Notes: generated from the letters alone by a model not told the origin. Positions 53,548-62,821 are shown, numbered from the stretch's first letter. The stretch is 64,000 nucleotides of DNA from CAWCDJ01 sp963778675 (GCA_963778675.1 CAVZVI010000011.1:1302001-1366000), one strand, 5' to 3'. Made by a program: numbers and translations.

Positions 53548-54002
53548 TCTGGCGCCGGCCTAGCCCCGTCTCTCTCCGGTGTCCGGATCTGCGCGCGGCT
53601 CAGAATATCGTCGGCTACCGCCTGCGGATTGTCGACGTTGAGCAGGGTCAGGCGGCTGGTTTCGCCGGATGTTTCGAGCGACAGGTCGCCGATGTTGAAC
53701 AGGCGCTGCATCAGCCGCTGATCCACCCGCACATCCTGGAGCTTGGAGAGCTGGATGGTGCGCGTCGATTTGGACGCCATTCCGGATTCGAAGCGCAGCC
53801 GGTCGCCGGTGATCGTGGTCTGGGTGAACCGCCTCCGCATGACCCTGGACGCCGGCCATAGCAGCAGCAGCGGGGGCAAGAGCATCTGCCAGCCGAAACC
53901 CCACGCATTCCAACACCCGGCGTCGAGCGCCAGCGCCAGGACGGCGACGCTCAGCGCCCCTGCCTTGAGGAACTTGGTGGTGGGCCGAATTACGAGATCC
54001 AT
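53544..54002 (-). CDS. Bacterial PH-domain membrane protein (YdbS/YdbT-like)
   Basis: 152 residues. Two hydrophobic segments near 15-50, then a bPH_2-type domain (RFTQTTITGDRLRFESGMASKS ... IQLSKLQDVRVDQRLMQRLFNIGDLSLET). Membrane-anchored with the PH fold inside; function of the family unclear. The stop overlaps the end of the convergent response regulator by four bases. Confidence 0.82.
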   Translation of the reverse strand: MDLVIRPTTKFLKAGALSVAVLALALDAGCWNAWGFGWQMLLPPLLLLWPASRVMRRRFTQTTITGDRLRFESGMASKSTRTIQLSKLQDVRVDQRLMQRLFNIGDLSLETSGETSRLTLLNVDNPQAVADDILSRAQIRTPERDGARPAPD

Positions 54003-54025
54003 TACAGTACTCCCTTTTGGGAAGG

Positions 54026-54053
54026 TTGATTGTACCGCCCGTTCTCGTATGCT
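54026..54053 (+). promoter_or_regulatory. Candidate sigma-70 promoter
   Basis: TTGATT (54026-54031) and TATGCT (54048-54053), 16 bases apart, ahead of the gene at 54071. The GGGAGG ribosome site at about 54062 follows, giving a leader of only about ten bases. Confidence 0.45.
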
Positions 54054-54070
54054 AGCGTATCGGGAGGCTT

Positions 54071-55090
54071 ATGGTTCGAAAACTTGTCATTGGAACAGCA
54101 ATCGCGTTATTGGCGTCTTCCGCCTTGCTGGCGGATTTCAGCTACCAGGAGACCAGCACCATCACCGGCGGGGCGATGGCGAGCATGATGAAGGTAGTCG
54201 GGGTCTTTTCCAAGCAGGCGCGAGAGCCGATCCACAGCACGGTGGCGCTGAAGGGCGATATGATGGTGCACCGCTCCAACAACCACATCCAGATTATCGA
54301 CCTTTCCAGCCAGACCATTACCAGCGTCGACCTGCAGAAGAAGACCTACACGGTCATGACCTTCGAGCAGATGAAGCAGATGCTGGACCAGTTATCGCAG
54401 AAGATGCAGCAGCAGAAGGATTCGGGCAAGGGCGAAGTGAACTGGAAGGTCTCCGCCAACGCCACCGGCAACAGCAAGCAGATCTCGGGCTATGACGCCA
54501 AGGAGATGCTCATCAAGATGGAGATGGAGGGCACGGACCAGCAGAGCGGCCAGAAGGGTTCCATGGTGGTCACCACTCACGTGTGGATCGCTTCGGTGCC
54601 GGGCTCCGCCGAGATGCGCGACTTCTATAAGCGGATGTCCGAAAAGCTGAACTGGACTCCCGGCGGCAACATGTTCATGTCGCGTCCGGACATGGCGAAA
54701 GGCATGGCGGAAGCCGCGAAGGAGATCGCCAAGCTCAACGGGACTCCGGTGCTACAGACCATGTCGATGGGCGCGGAAGGGACCGCTCCGGCAGGCTCCG
54801 ATGGCCAGACCGCGCAGTCGCAGCCGCAGCAACAGCAGCAGGCCGACCATCCGTCCCTGGGTGGAGCGCTGGGCGGAGCCTTGGGCGGCCATTTCGGACT
54901 CGGACGCCGCAAGGCGAAAGACCAGCAGGAAGCGCCCGCCAATGGCAGTGCGCCGGCAGGCAACCCCGGCTCGCTCATCGACATGACGACGGAGTATTCC
55001 GACTTCTCGACGGCCCCGGTGGATGCATCGCAGTTCACGGTTCCGGCCGGGTTCAAGAAGGTCGAACCCGATATGAAGCGCATGCAGTAG
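54071..55090 (+). CDS. Secreted protein, DUF4412-like
   Basis: 339 residues. Signal peptide to about residue 20, then a beta-rich domain in which conserved-looking segments read HIQIIDLSSQTITSVDLQKK and KKTYTVMTFEQMK, as in DUF4412-type secreted proteins. A Gln-, Gly- and Ala-rich low-complexity stretch lies at about 245-305, including a run of Gln. The C-terminal 35 residues are again structured (FSTAPVDASQFTVPAGFKKV). No enzymatic motif; function unknown. Confidence 0.72.
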   Translation: MVRKLVIGTAIALLASSALLADFSYQETSTITGGAMASMMKVVGVFSKQAREPIHSTVALKGDMMVHRSNNHIQIIDLSSQTITSVDLQKKTYTVMTFEQMKQMLDQLSQKMQQQKDSGKGEVNWKVSANATGNSKQISGYDAKEMLIKMEMEGTDQQSGQKGSMVVTTHVWIASVPGSAEMRDFYKRMSEKLNWTPGGNMFMSRPDMAKGMAEAAKEIAKLNGTPVLQTMSMGAEGTAPAGSDGQTAQSQPQQQQQADHPSLGGALGGALGGHFGLGRRKAKDQQEAPANGSAPAGNPGSLIDMTTEYSDFSTAPVDASQFTVPAGFKKVEPDMKRMQ

Positions 55091-55099
55091 CGGCATCCT

Positions 55100-56216
55100 T
55101 TACTTCTTCTTCGGCGGCGTTCTTCGCTTGGGCCGCATCTCTTTCACGGTCTCCGCGACCTGCGTCTTCAGATCGTCGTAAAGGGGATCGGGAGGGTCCA
55201 TCACTCTCAGCGCCCGCTCGTATAGTCCGAGGGCCTCCGGCTTGTGGTCCTCCGCGAGTTGTTCGGCCGCGGCCACCGAGAGGCCGGAAGCCAGAAAGTG
55301 CGTGCGGATCGCAATCGCCTGATCCCCGGCCTCCTTCGCCTGATCGTATTTCTTCTGATCGGCATAGAAGATTGCGATCTTGTCGAGCGTTAGCGCCACC
55401 ATCGGATGGCCGCCGCCGACCGACTTGATCCACAAGGCGAGCAGCCGGCGGTACAGCGGTTCGGCCTGGTCGTACTTCTTCTGCCCGAAACAGGCGTAGG
55501 CCAGCCCGTCCAGCGAGGAGATCAGGTCGGGATCCTCGCGGCCTACCAGCGTCTCCCGAATGACCAGCGCGCGCCGGTAGAGGGACTCGGCCTTGTCGTA
55601 CTCGCGCAGCGCATTCTCAGCACCGGCCATGCGGTCGAGATCCGGTAGCAGCGAGCGGTCGAGGGCACCTGCAAGCTGCGTGCGGATCCCGAGCGCGGCG
55701 TCCGAGAAATTGACGGCGCCTTCGAGGTCCTTCTTCTCCAGGTACATCTGCCCCATGCGGCTGAAATCGTCGGCCAGTTGCACGCTGCCGGCCCCGTAGG
55801 CTTGGCGGTGAATGCCCATCACGCGGCCGAGAATCACTTCGGCCCGGTCGTAATTCTTCATGGCGCGGCTCAGGTTGAACGAGATCAGCAGGTCATCGGC
55901 AACCTTCGGGTCGTTCAGCCCGACGGCGTGCTCCTGCCAGTTGATGGCCATCTGCAGGTAGTCATCGGCATCGGCGAACTCCCCGGCGGCGGCGCGCACC
56001 GCGGTCAGCCGCTTCAGCACTTCGTACCAGCACCGGATCGGAAGCCGGCTGCTGCTGCGCCAGTTCCCATGCCTGGGCGAAGGACTGGCGGGCACTCTCA
56101 TAGTCCTCTTTGAGGTAGCTGGCATCCCCGGCATCGAGGAGCTGCTGGATCCCGACCGCTGCCTCCTGGGCGGCGAAACCGCCGGCGCAGAGCAGGACGA
56201 CAAGGAGTCCCTTCAT
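55100..56216 (-). pseudogene. Secreted TPR protein, interrupted by a one-base frameshift
   Basis: The N-terminus (ATG 56216, signal peptide MKGLLVVLLCAGGFAAQE, first TPR YLKEDYESARQSFAQAWELA) reads in one frame to about 56030; the rest (YEVLKRLTAVRAAAGEFADA onwards, six or so TPR units, basic tail KRRTPPKKK) reads in the next. Joining them requires removal of one base near 56026-56032, in the run encoding DPV then YEVL. With that correction the protein is about 370 residues and continuous. Either the gene is recently broken or this is a single-base sequence error; codon use is normal throughout, which favours error or a very recent event. Confidence 0.75.
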
Positions 56217-56230
56217 GCAGCATTTTTAGT

Positions 56231-56244
56231 ACTAATTCATTAGT
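56231..56244. promoter_or_regulatory. Palindromic candidate operator upstream of the TPR gene
   Basis: ACTAAT-TC-ATTAGT, perfect six-base arms, 15 bases before the ATG at 56216. A minus-strand TTGACA (56247-56252) lies directly beside it, so the site would cover the promoter spacer. The symmetry and position are those of a repressor site; PadR- and BlaI-type repressors are often linked to ADOP permeases, but no such gene is in the window. Confidence 0.35.
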
Positions 56245-56258
56245 GTTGTCAAGGGCGA

Positions 56259-58688
56259 TCACTCGCTGCGCAGCGTCCGCGCCGGGTCGAGGCGGAGAAT
56301 CCGCAGCGCGGGCGCGAGGCTGGCAAGGGCCGCTACCGCCAGGAGCATGGCCGCTGTGGTGACGAAGGTGAGCGGGTCGCCGGTCCGCACGCCCCAAACC
56401 AGGTGCTCCAGGTACCGCACGGCCCCGAGGGACAGCACATAGCCCGCAGCCACACCCGCCAGCGACAGCAGCAGTCCGGGCTTCATGGCGTTGCCGACGG
56501 CCTGTCCGGCGCTGGCGCCCAGGGCCATGCGGATGCCGAACTCGTGCGTCCGCTGCGTGATGGATTGCGAGATCAACCCGTAGAGACCGATCGCGCTCAG
56601 GAGCAGCGCCAGGCCGGCGAGAATCGAAAACAGCGCGGCGTGATAGCGCTGGTCCCGGGTGATGTTCACCTGGAGGTCTGCGATGGTCTGGAACTTGGCG
56701 ACCGGCAGCAGCGGATCCACCGCGGCCACCGCCGATTGCACCTGTGCCGCGATGCTGCCCGTGGCGCCCGAGGCGCGGATCACCCAGCGCGGCGAAAACC
56801 AGGTGTGCACCACCTGCAGGAACCCATCGGAGGTCTGGGCGACCGGAATATAGAGAGTGGGCTCCACGGATACCGGCCCATACGGGCCCAGCCCGCTGTG
56901 CTGCTGCACATCCCCCACCACGCCCACGATTTCGACGGGCGTTTTCTCCAGGGCCAGGTGCCTGCCGACCGCCTCCCTGCCCTTGAAATACCTGGCAGCG
57001 AAGGACTCGCTCACCACCGCCACCTTCTGGCTGGCAGGCGAGTCGGATTCGCGGAAGCCGCGGCCCTCGATCTGCCGGATGCGGAGCGTGTCGAAGTAAC
57101 CCGGAGTGGTGTATACAACCTCGACCCCATGGAATTGGGTGTCCGTGCCGTCGAGCAGCCGGAAACCGTCGTTCAGCGGCCGCTCGTAGGGCAGCGTCAG
57201 CGCCACTGCCGCGGATTGCACGCCCGGAATCCGCCGCACACGGTCCAGAGTCTGGGTGAACAGGCGGTCGACGGCATTCTCGGTCCGGTAGCGGGCGTCC
57301 TGCAGCGACACCTGGGCGGTCAGGACGTTATGCGGGTCGAAGCCCGGGTTAAGGCCGTTGAGATAGGAGAGGGTGCGGACCAGCAGGCCGGCACTCACCA
57401 GCAGCACCAGGCTCAGCGCCACTTCGCAGGCGACCAGCACGTTGCGCCACCAGCGCCGGCGTCCGCCGGAGACGCCGCGGCCGCCCTCCACGAGAACCGC
57501 GCGGATATCCAGCCGGCTGGTAGCCAGCGCCGGCAGCAGGCCGAAAACCAGGCTGGTCAGGACGGCAATGCCCATCATCGCGGCCAGAACCCGGCCGTCA
57601 ATCGCGATCGGGTGCCAGAGTTCGAAGCCCTCCGCGCCCAGCCGTTTCAGCCAGCCGAGCACCGCCGCGCCGATTCCGATTCCCAGGACCCCTCCGCCGA
57701 GCGCGAGCAGCAGGCTTTCCATCAGCAGATGACGGACGATGGCGGCCCTGCCTCCCCCCAACGCCATGCGGGTGGCGATCTCGCGGCTGCGCGCCGAGGA
57801 TCGCGCCAGCAGCAGCCCGGCCACGTTGACGCAGCCGATCAACAGCACCACCAGCACGGCCGCCCAGGTGATCAGCAGTTCACTGCGGACCTCGCTGGTC
57901 ATGCCTGTCTGTAAGGGTTCGATCCGCTGCTCGATCACGGAATTGCGCGACCATCCGGAGCCCGCCTGCAGCCCGGGGCTGATCGCCTTGAGCTGTTCGG
58001 AAGCTGAAGCCCAAGTAGCGGAGGGACGGATTCGCGCCACCACCCCATAGTTCTGCCCGGAACCCTCGCCGGTTCGCGACGGGCGCAGCGGAGTCCAGAC
58101 ATCCACCGGGGAGGTGCTGCGGAACTCGCGCGGCATCACGCCAACCACGGTGTAGGGCTCGCCTCGCAGATTCATGGAGCGGCCGATCGCGGAAGGATCG
58201 CCGTGAAACACCCTTTGCCAAAGACCGAAGCTCAGCACCGCCACCGCCGGACCGCCCGGAACATCCTCCTGGCGAGTGAATTCGCGGCCGATCTGCGGGG
58301 AGATGCCGAGGACGCGAAAGAACCCCGACGAGACGCGTTGCTGGCGGATAAACTCGGAGCGGCCCTGCCAGGCGAAGTTCGCGCCACCGTCGCCGGAATA
58401 GGCGGCTACGTCCAGCAAAGTGGCATGGTCCCGAATTCCTTCGTAGAGCGCACCGGTGAGGGAGTCCTCGATGCCCTGCCTGCCGTTCTGGTGCCACGCG
58501 GTGACGACCAGGGCGAGGCGTTCGGGCGCGGGATAAGGCGCCGGACGCAGGAGAACGGCGTCCAGCACGCTGTAGATAGCGGTGTTTGCGCCGATGCAGA
58601 GACCAAGAGTCAGAAGAACCACCAGCGTGAACGCCGGGTTCTTCCGCAAGCGGCGGAAGGCGAAGCGGGCGTCGTGGGCAAGCGTCAT
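56259..58688 (-). CDS. ADOP-family permease (MacB/FtsX type), third copy
   Basis: 809 residues, same layout as the other two copies: DARFAFRRLRKNPAFTLVVLL, a MacB core, LIGCVNVAGLLLARSSARSREIATRMALGGGR, second core and the C-terminal HEFGIRMALGASAGQ ... LAPALRILRLDPARTLRSE. It lies just upstream of the frameshifted TPR gene on the same strand, 42 bases apart. No cognate ATPase nearby. Confidence 0.92.
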   Translation of the reverse strand: MTLAHDARFAFRRLRKNPAFTLVVLLTLGLCIGANTAIYSVLDAVLLRPAPYPAPERLALVVTAWHQNGRQGIEDSLTGALYEGIRDHATLLDVAAYSGDGGANFAWQGRSEFIRQQRVSSGFFRVLGISPQIGREFTRQEDVPGGPAVAVLSFGLWQRVFHGDPSAIGRSMNLRGEPYTVVGVMPREFRSTSPVDVWTPLRPSRTGEGSGQNYGVVARIRPSATWASASEQLKAISPGLQAGSGWSRNSVIEQRIEPLQTGMTSEVRSELLITWAAVLVVLLIGCVNVAGLLLARSSARSREIATRMALGGGRAAIVRHLLMESLLLALGGGVLGIGIGAAVLGWLKRLGAEGFELWHPIAIDGRVLAAMMGIAVLTSLVFGLLPALATSRLDIRAVLVEGGRGVSGGRRRWWRNVLVACEVALSLVLLVSAGLLVRTLSYLNGLNPGFDPHNVLTAQVSLQDARYRTENAVDRLFTQTLDRVRRIPGVQSAAVALTLPYERPLNDGFRLLDGTDTQFHGVEVVYTTPGYFDTLRIRQIEGRGFRESDSPASQKVAVVSESFAARYFKGREAVGRHLALEKTPVEIVGVVGDVQQHSGLGPYGPVSVEPTLYIPVAQTSDGFLQVVHTWFSPRWVIRASGATGSIAAQVQSAVAAVDPLLPVAKFQTIADLQVNITRDQRYHAALFSILAGLALLLSAIGLYGLISQSITQRTHEFGIRMALGASAGQAVGNAMKPGLLLSLAGVAAGYVLSLGAVRYLEHLVWGVRTGDPLTFVTTAAMLLAVAALASLAPALRILRLDPARTLRSE

Positions 58689-58728
58689 AACGGAATAACG
58701 TAGGACGCAGGACCGCCCGAAATGTTCC

Positions 58729-59175
58729 CTACAGGACCATGCCGCCGGCGGCCAGGAAGCGCAGGCCGGCGCCCGGAGCGTCCAGCACCTCCCGCACCTT
58801 GGCGGCCAGGATTCCCATGGTGAAGGGACGCGGCACGAAACTCAGCCCCTTCTGGGCCGCCACCCGGCCGGCCAGCCGCACGTACTCCGAGTCTGCCAGA
58901 AAAAGGACACGCAAGGCGGGAGACTTCCTTTGCAGCATCTCCGCCAGGTCGTGGCCATTGACGCGGGACATGAGAGCTTCCGCGAAGAGCAGGTCCACGG
59001 CGCCATCGTGTTCGTCATAGATCTTCAGCGCTTCCATTGCGTTGTGCGCCTCTAATACGTGGTATCCCTGTTTGCCAAGCATGAAGGCGGCCAGCGCACG
59101 GGTCTCCGGGTCCGGTTCCACGAGGAGCACCGTCTCGATGCCACGCGGGGCGGTCTGGGGTTTCGGCGAAGCCAT
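58729..59175 (-). CDS. Degenerate receiver-domain protein
   Basis: 148 residues from MASPKPQTAPR; a longer in-frame start at 59214 is possible. A single receiver fold: acidic pair in LLVEPDPETR is kept, but the phosphoacceptor position reads Glu (LLFAEALMSRVNG, where kin have Asp) and the Lys before the final Pro is Arg (FVPRPFTMG). Glu often mimics phospho-Asp, so the protein may be fixed in the active state. No output domain. Divergent from a second degenerate receiver at 59406. Confidence 0.8.
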   Translation of the reverse strand: MASPKPQTAPRGIETVLLVEPDPETRALAAFMLGKQGYHVLEAHNAMEALKIYDEHDGAVDLLFAEALMSRVNGHDLAEMLQRKSPALRVLFLADSEYVRLAGRVAAQKGLSFVPRPFTMGILAAKVREVLDAPGAGLRFLAAGGMVL

Positions 59176-59241
59176 AACGGCTTGAATTCTAATTCCGGGC
59201 GGAGCCGGTAGCAAGGCCCATTTGCGTATTGCGGTTCCCTA

Positions 59242-59271
59242 GGGTACACCCGGTACAACCGTTCTGTACCC
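59242..59271. promoter_or_regulatory. Nested inverted repeat between the two receiver genes
   Basis: GGGTACA (59242-59248) pairs with TGTACCC (59265-59271), seven perfect base pairs; within the loop CGGT-ACA-ACCG (59251-59261) is itself a dyad. Located in the 230-base divergent gap, it could be a shared operator or an RNA hairpin. No matching protein binding motif is known to me. Confidence 0.3.
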
Positions 59272-59405
59272 AGGCACACAGCGGACTCTGCACCGGTATC
59301 CTTCCGTACGGCGGATTCTGAATTCGGCCGTTACTCTGAAAGCCAGGGCGATTGGCGACTCGCCTTCCACCCATAGCGCAGTTCAGACCGGGAGGGACGT
59401 GTATC

Positions 59406-59849
59406 ATGACGCAACCGACGTGCGAAAACCTGGTTTCCACTTTATTGGTAGGTGAATTTCAACAGGACCGGCTGTTGGTACACGATGTCTTTCGGAAACT
59501 CGGATGGCGGCTTTTCGAGGCCCGGGACCGCCGCCGCGCGTTGCGTTGCCTGGCCAGCAACCCCGTTCACGTGGTGCTGGCGGAGAGCGACGTACCGAAC
59601 TGGAGCTGGCGCCGCGTGCTGCGGGACCTCCGCCGCCGCACGCACCCACCGCAACTGATCGTCGCCTCCCGCACCGCCGACGACCACCTCTGGTCGGAAG
59701 TGCTCAACATCGGCGGATTCGACGTCCTGGCGCAACCTCTGGAGCCGGAAGAACTGGAGCGGGTCATCGCCTCCGCACGCCGCCACTTCGGGATCCCGCC
59801 CCGCCGCGCCTCGCGGCCGGCCATCCAACTGGCCGCCGACGTGGCGTAG
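59406..59849 (+). CDS. Degenerate receiver-domain protein
   Basis: 147 residues from ATG 59406 (GGGAGGG upstream). Receiver fold with the phosphoacceptor replaced by Glu (VVLAESDVPNW) and the conserved Lys replaced by Gln (VLAQPLEPEEL). Acidic pocket residues are also altered (GEFQQDR). No output domain. It lies upstream of nrdJ but is separated from it by a promoter region. A phosphorylation-independent signalling partner or a decoy is likely. Confidence 0.78.
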   Translation: MTQPTCENLVSTLLVGEFQQDRLLVHDVFRKLGWRLFEARDRRRALRCLASNPVHVVLAESDVPNWSWRRVLRDLRRRTHPPQLIVASRTADDHLWSEVLNIGGFDVLAQPLEPEELERVIASARRHFGIPPRRASRPAIQLAADVA

Positions 59850-59937
59850 TTGGTCTGCCTGACCCGAATTCCGGGTACTGCCGGATACCATCGTCCGTAA
59901 CCCTAACACGCTTGGTATAGATAAAATCCTTGACGGT

Positions 59938-59953
59938 ACACCATATATTGGGG
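59938..59953 (+). promoter_or_regulatory. NrdR box upstream of nrdJ
   Basis: ACACCATATATTGGGG matches the NrdR consensus acaCwAtATaTwGtgt at 12 or so of 16 positions, 64 bases before the nrdJ start. NrdR represses ribonucleotide reductase genes through ATP/dATP sensing. A second box at the usual 31-32 base spacing would fall at about 59906; the bases there (ACACGCTTGGTATAGA) match only about half, so it is degenerate at best. Confidence 0.6.
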
Positions 59954-60001
59954 CAAGATGACGGAGGTGTTTCCAGCGGAGGAACCCCGGAAAAGGAGAA
60001 A

Positions 60002-62821
60002 ATGGTCATGGGCGAACTGTCAGTGGACCCGGGTGCGAAGATGGAAGTGTTGAAGACAAAGTCGAATCCGAACAAAACGGGGATCTCGTTCCCCCGGTAC
60101 TTTACCGCACGGCTGGAGTCCGGCAAGACCCCATACGACGAGGTGCGCTGGGAGACCCGCACCGCCTCGATCGGCAATGACAAGGGCTCGGTCATTTTCG
60201 AGCAACGGGATGTGGAAGTGCCGGCGGATTGGTCGCAGACCGCCACTAACATCGTGGCCAGCAAGTACTTCCACGGAAAGATGGGGTCGCCCGAGCGGGA
60301 GACCAGCGTGGCGCAACTGGTGGAGCGCGTGGTAGATACCATCGCCGGCTGGGGCAAAAAGGACGGCTATTTCGCCACCGATACCGACGCTGAGAACTTC
60401 CGCAGCGAACTGGCGCACCTGATGCTCACCCAAAAGGCGTGCTTCAATTCGCCGGTCTGGTTCAACGTGGGGGTCAAAGAGACCCGCGGGTACGGCTGGA
60501 TTTACGACAAGGCCTCCGACCAGGTGACCAAGCTGGAATCGGGCGTCGTACGCCCGCAGTGCTCGGCCTGCTTCATCGTTTCGGTGAAGGACTCGCTCGA
60601 ATCCATTCTGGACCTGGCCAAGACCGAAGGCATGCTGTTCAAGTGGGGGTCGGGCACCGGGACGAATCTGTCGGCCCTCCGCGAGGAGGACGCTGTGCTT
60701 TCGGGCGGTGGACGGGCTTCCGGACCGCTCTCCTTTATGAAGGGTTTCGACGCCTTCGCCGGGGTCATCAAGTCGGGCGGCAAGACGCGGCGCGCGGCCA
60801 AGATGGTGATTCTCAACGCCGACCATCCGGACGTCGAGAAGTTCATCTGGTGCAAAGCCAAGGAAGAGAAGAAAGCATACACGCTGGTGGAGGCCGGCTA
60901 CGATTCCTCGCTCGACGGCGAAGCGTACAGCTCCGTCTTTTTCCAGAACGCCAACAACTCGGTGAGGGCGACCGACGATTTCATGGAAGCCGTGGTCAGC
61001 GACGGCGACTGGTGGACGAAGTCGATGGCGACCGGCCAGCCCGTGAAGCGTTACAAAGCTCGCGACCTGATGCGGCAGATCGCCGAAGCCACCCACCAGT
61101 GCGGCGACCCCGGCATGCAGTTCGACACCACCGTGAACCGGTGGCACCCCTGCAAGAACACGGCCCGGATCAACGCCTCGAATCCGTGCTCGGAATACAT
61201 GTTCCTGGACGATTCGGCCTGCAACCTCTCGTCGCTGAACCTGATGAAGTACGTGGGTCCGGACGGGCAGTTCGACGTGGAAGCGTTCCGCCACGCGGTC
61301 GACACCATGATCCTGGCGCAGGAGATTATCGTCGACAACGCCAGCTATCCGACGCAGAGGATCGGCGAGAACTCCCATAACTTCCGCCCGCTGGGCCTCG
61401 GTTTTGCGAATCTGGGCGCATTGCTGATGTCGATGGGGATTCCGTACGACAGCGACCAGGGCCGCGACTTCGCGGGCGCCATCACCGCCGTAATGTGCGG
61501 ACAGGCGTACCTGACCAGCTCGCGGATCACGGATTCGACCGGCCCCTTCCCGGGATATGCGGTCAACGAGAACCCGTTTCTCGAAGTGATCCGGATGCAC
61601 CGCGACGCGGCGAGCCGCATCAATCGCCATAACGTTCCCACGGCGCTCTACCAGGGCGCACAGACGTGCTGGGAGGACGCATACGAGTCGGGACGCCGCC
61701 ACGGCTACCGCAACGCGCAGGTGACCGTAATCGCGCCCACGGGGACCATCGGGTTCATGATGGATTGCGACACCACCGGGATCGAGCCCGACCTGGCCCT
61801 CATCAAGTACAAGAAACTGGTGGGCGGGGGCGTGATCAAGATCGTCAACAATACCGTTCCGGCCGCGCTGATCAAGCTGGGCTATTCACCGGACCAGGTG
61901 GAGAAGATCGTCAGCCACATCGATTCCACCGGCACCATCGAAGGCGCGCCGCACCTGAAACCGGAGCACCTGCCGGTGTTCGACTGCAGTTTCCGGCCGC
62001 AGAACGGAACCCGGTCGATTCACTACATGGGACACGTCCGGATGATGGCGGCGGTGCAGCCCTTCATCTCGGGCGCCATTTCGAAGACCATCAACATGCC
62101 CGAGGAGTCCACGGCCGAGGACATCGTGGCGGCCTACACCGAGAGCTGGAAGCTGGGGCTGAAAGCGGTGGCCATCTACCGGGACAACTCGAAGAGGGTG
62201 CAGCCGCTCAGTTCGGGCTCGGGCAAGAGCGAGAAGAAGGCTTCGGCCGGACCCGCCCCGGGCACGGTGGAGAAGGTCGTCTACCGGCCGGTCCGGCGCA
62301 AACTGCCGGACGAGCGGCGGTCCATCACGCACAAGTTCTCGATCGGCGGCCACGAGGGCTACATCACGGTGGGAATGTACGACGACGGCGCACCGGGTGA
62401 AATCTTCATCACCATGGCCAAGGAGGGCTCGACCATCTCCGGCCTGATGGATGCCTTCGCCACGGCCGTCAGCTTCAACCTGCAGTATGGCGTCCCGCTG
62501 AAGTTTCTGGTGGACAAGTTCGCCCACGTGCGGTTCGAGCCGAGCGGATGGACGGGCAACCAGCAGATCCCCTACGCGAAATCCATCATGGATTACATCT
62601 TCCGATGGCTCGGGGCGAAGTTCCTGGGTTCCGAGTATGCGGTGACGGAAGCCGGTGAGACCAGTGTGCTGCGGCCGACCGAAGCCAGCCCGCAGCAGGA
62701 ATTGCCCTTCGCTCCGGCCACCGCCGACGCACCCCTGTGCGCCGAGTGCGGCTCCATCATGACCCGCAACGGAAGCTGCTACAAGTGCGGCAACTGCGGC
62801 GGCACCAGCGGCTGCAGCTAA
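60002..62821 (+). CDS. nrdJ: Vitamin B12-dependent (class II) ribonucleotide reductase
   Basis: Reduces ribonucleotides to deoxyribonucleotides with adenosylcobalamin, with or without oxygen. 939 residues from ATG 60002 (AAGGAG upstream); the open frame further up is not needed. Visible: SPVWFNVGV, PQCSACFIVSV, KWGSGTGTNLSALR, NPCSEYMFLDDSACNLSSLNL (substrate/catalytic loop) and APTGTIGFMMDCDTTGIEP. The C-terminus has the TSCPD-like domain and a zinc ribbon CAECG ... CYKCGNCGG. No cobalamin riboswitch was seen; an NrdR box lies upstream. Confidence 0.96.
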   Translation: MVMGELSVDPGAKMEVLKTKSNPNKTGISFPRYFTARLESGKTPYDEVRWETRTASIGNDKGSVIFEQRDVEVPADWSQTATNIVASKYFHGKMGSPERETSVAQLVERVVDTIAGWGKKDGYFATDTDAENFRSELAHLMLTQKACFNSPVWFNVGVKETRGYGWIYDKASDQVTKLESGVVRPQCSACFIVSVKDSLESILDLAKTEGMLFKWGSGTGTNLSALREEDAVLSGGGRASGPLSFMKGFDAFAGVIKSGGKTRRAAKMVILNADHPDVEKFIWCKAKEEKKAYTLVEAGYDSSLDGEAYSSVFFQNANNSVRATDDFMEAVVSDGDWWTKSMATGQPVKRYKARDLMRQIAEATHQCGDPGMQFDTTVNRWHPCKNTARINASNPCSEYMFLDDSACNLSSLNLMKYVGPDGQFDVEAFRHAVDTMILAQEIIVDNASYPTQRIGENSHNFRPLGLGFANLGALLMSMGIPYDSDQGRDFAGAITAVMCGQAYLTSSRITDSTGPFPGYAVNENPFLEVIRMHRDAASRINRHNVPTALYQGAQTCWEDAYESGRRHGYRNAQVTVIAPTGTIGFMMDCDTTGIEPDLALIKYKKLVGGGVIKIVNNTVPAALIKLGYSPDQVEKIVSHIDSTGTIEGAPHLKPEHLPVFDCSFRPQNGTRSIHYMGHVRMMAAVQPFISGAISKTINMPEESTAEDIVAAYTESWKLGLKAVAIYRDNSKRVQPLSSGSGKSEKKASAGPAPGTVEKVVYRPVRRKLPDERRSITHKFSIGGHEGYITVGMYDDGAPGEIFITMAKEGSTISGLMDAFATAVSFNLQYGVPLKFLVDKFAHVRFEPSGWTGNQQIPYAKSIMDYIFRWLGAKFLGSEYAVTEAGETSVLRPTEASPQQELPFAPATADAPLCAECGSIMTRNGSCYKCGNCGGTSGCS

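Noticed and set aside
59906..59921. Second NrdR box
   Set aside because: Correct spacing, but only about half of the positions match.
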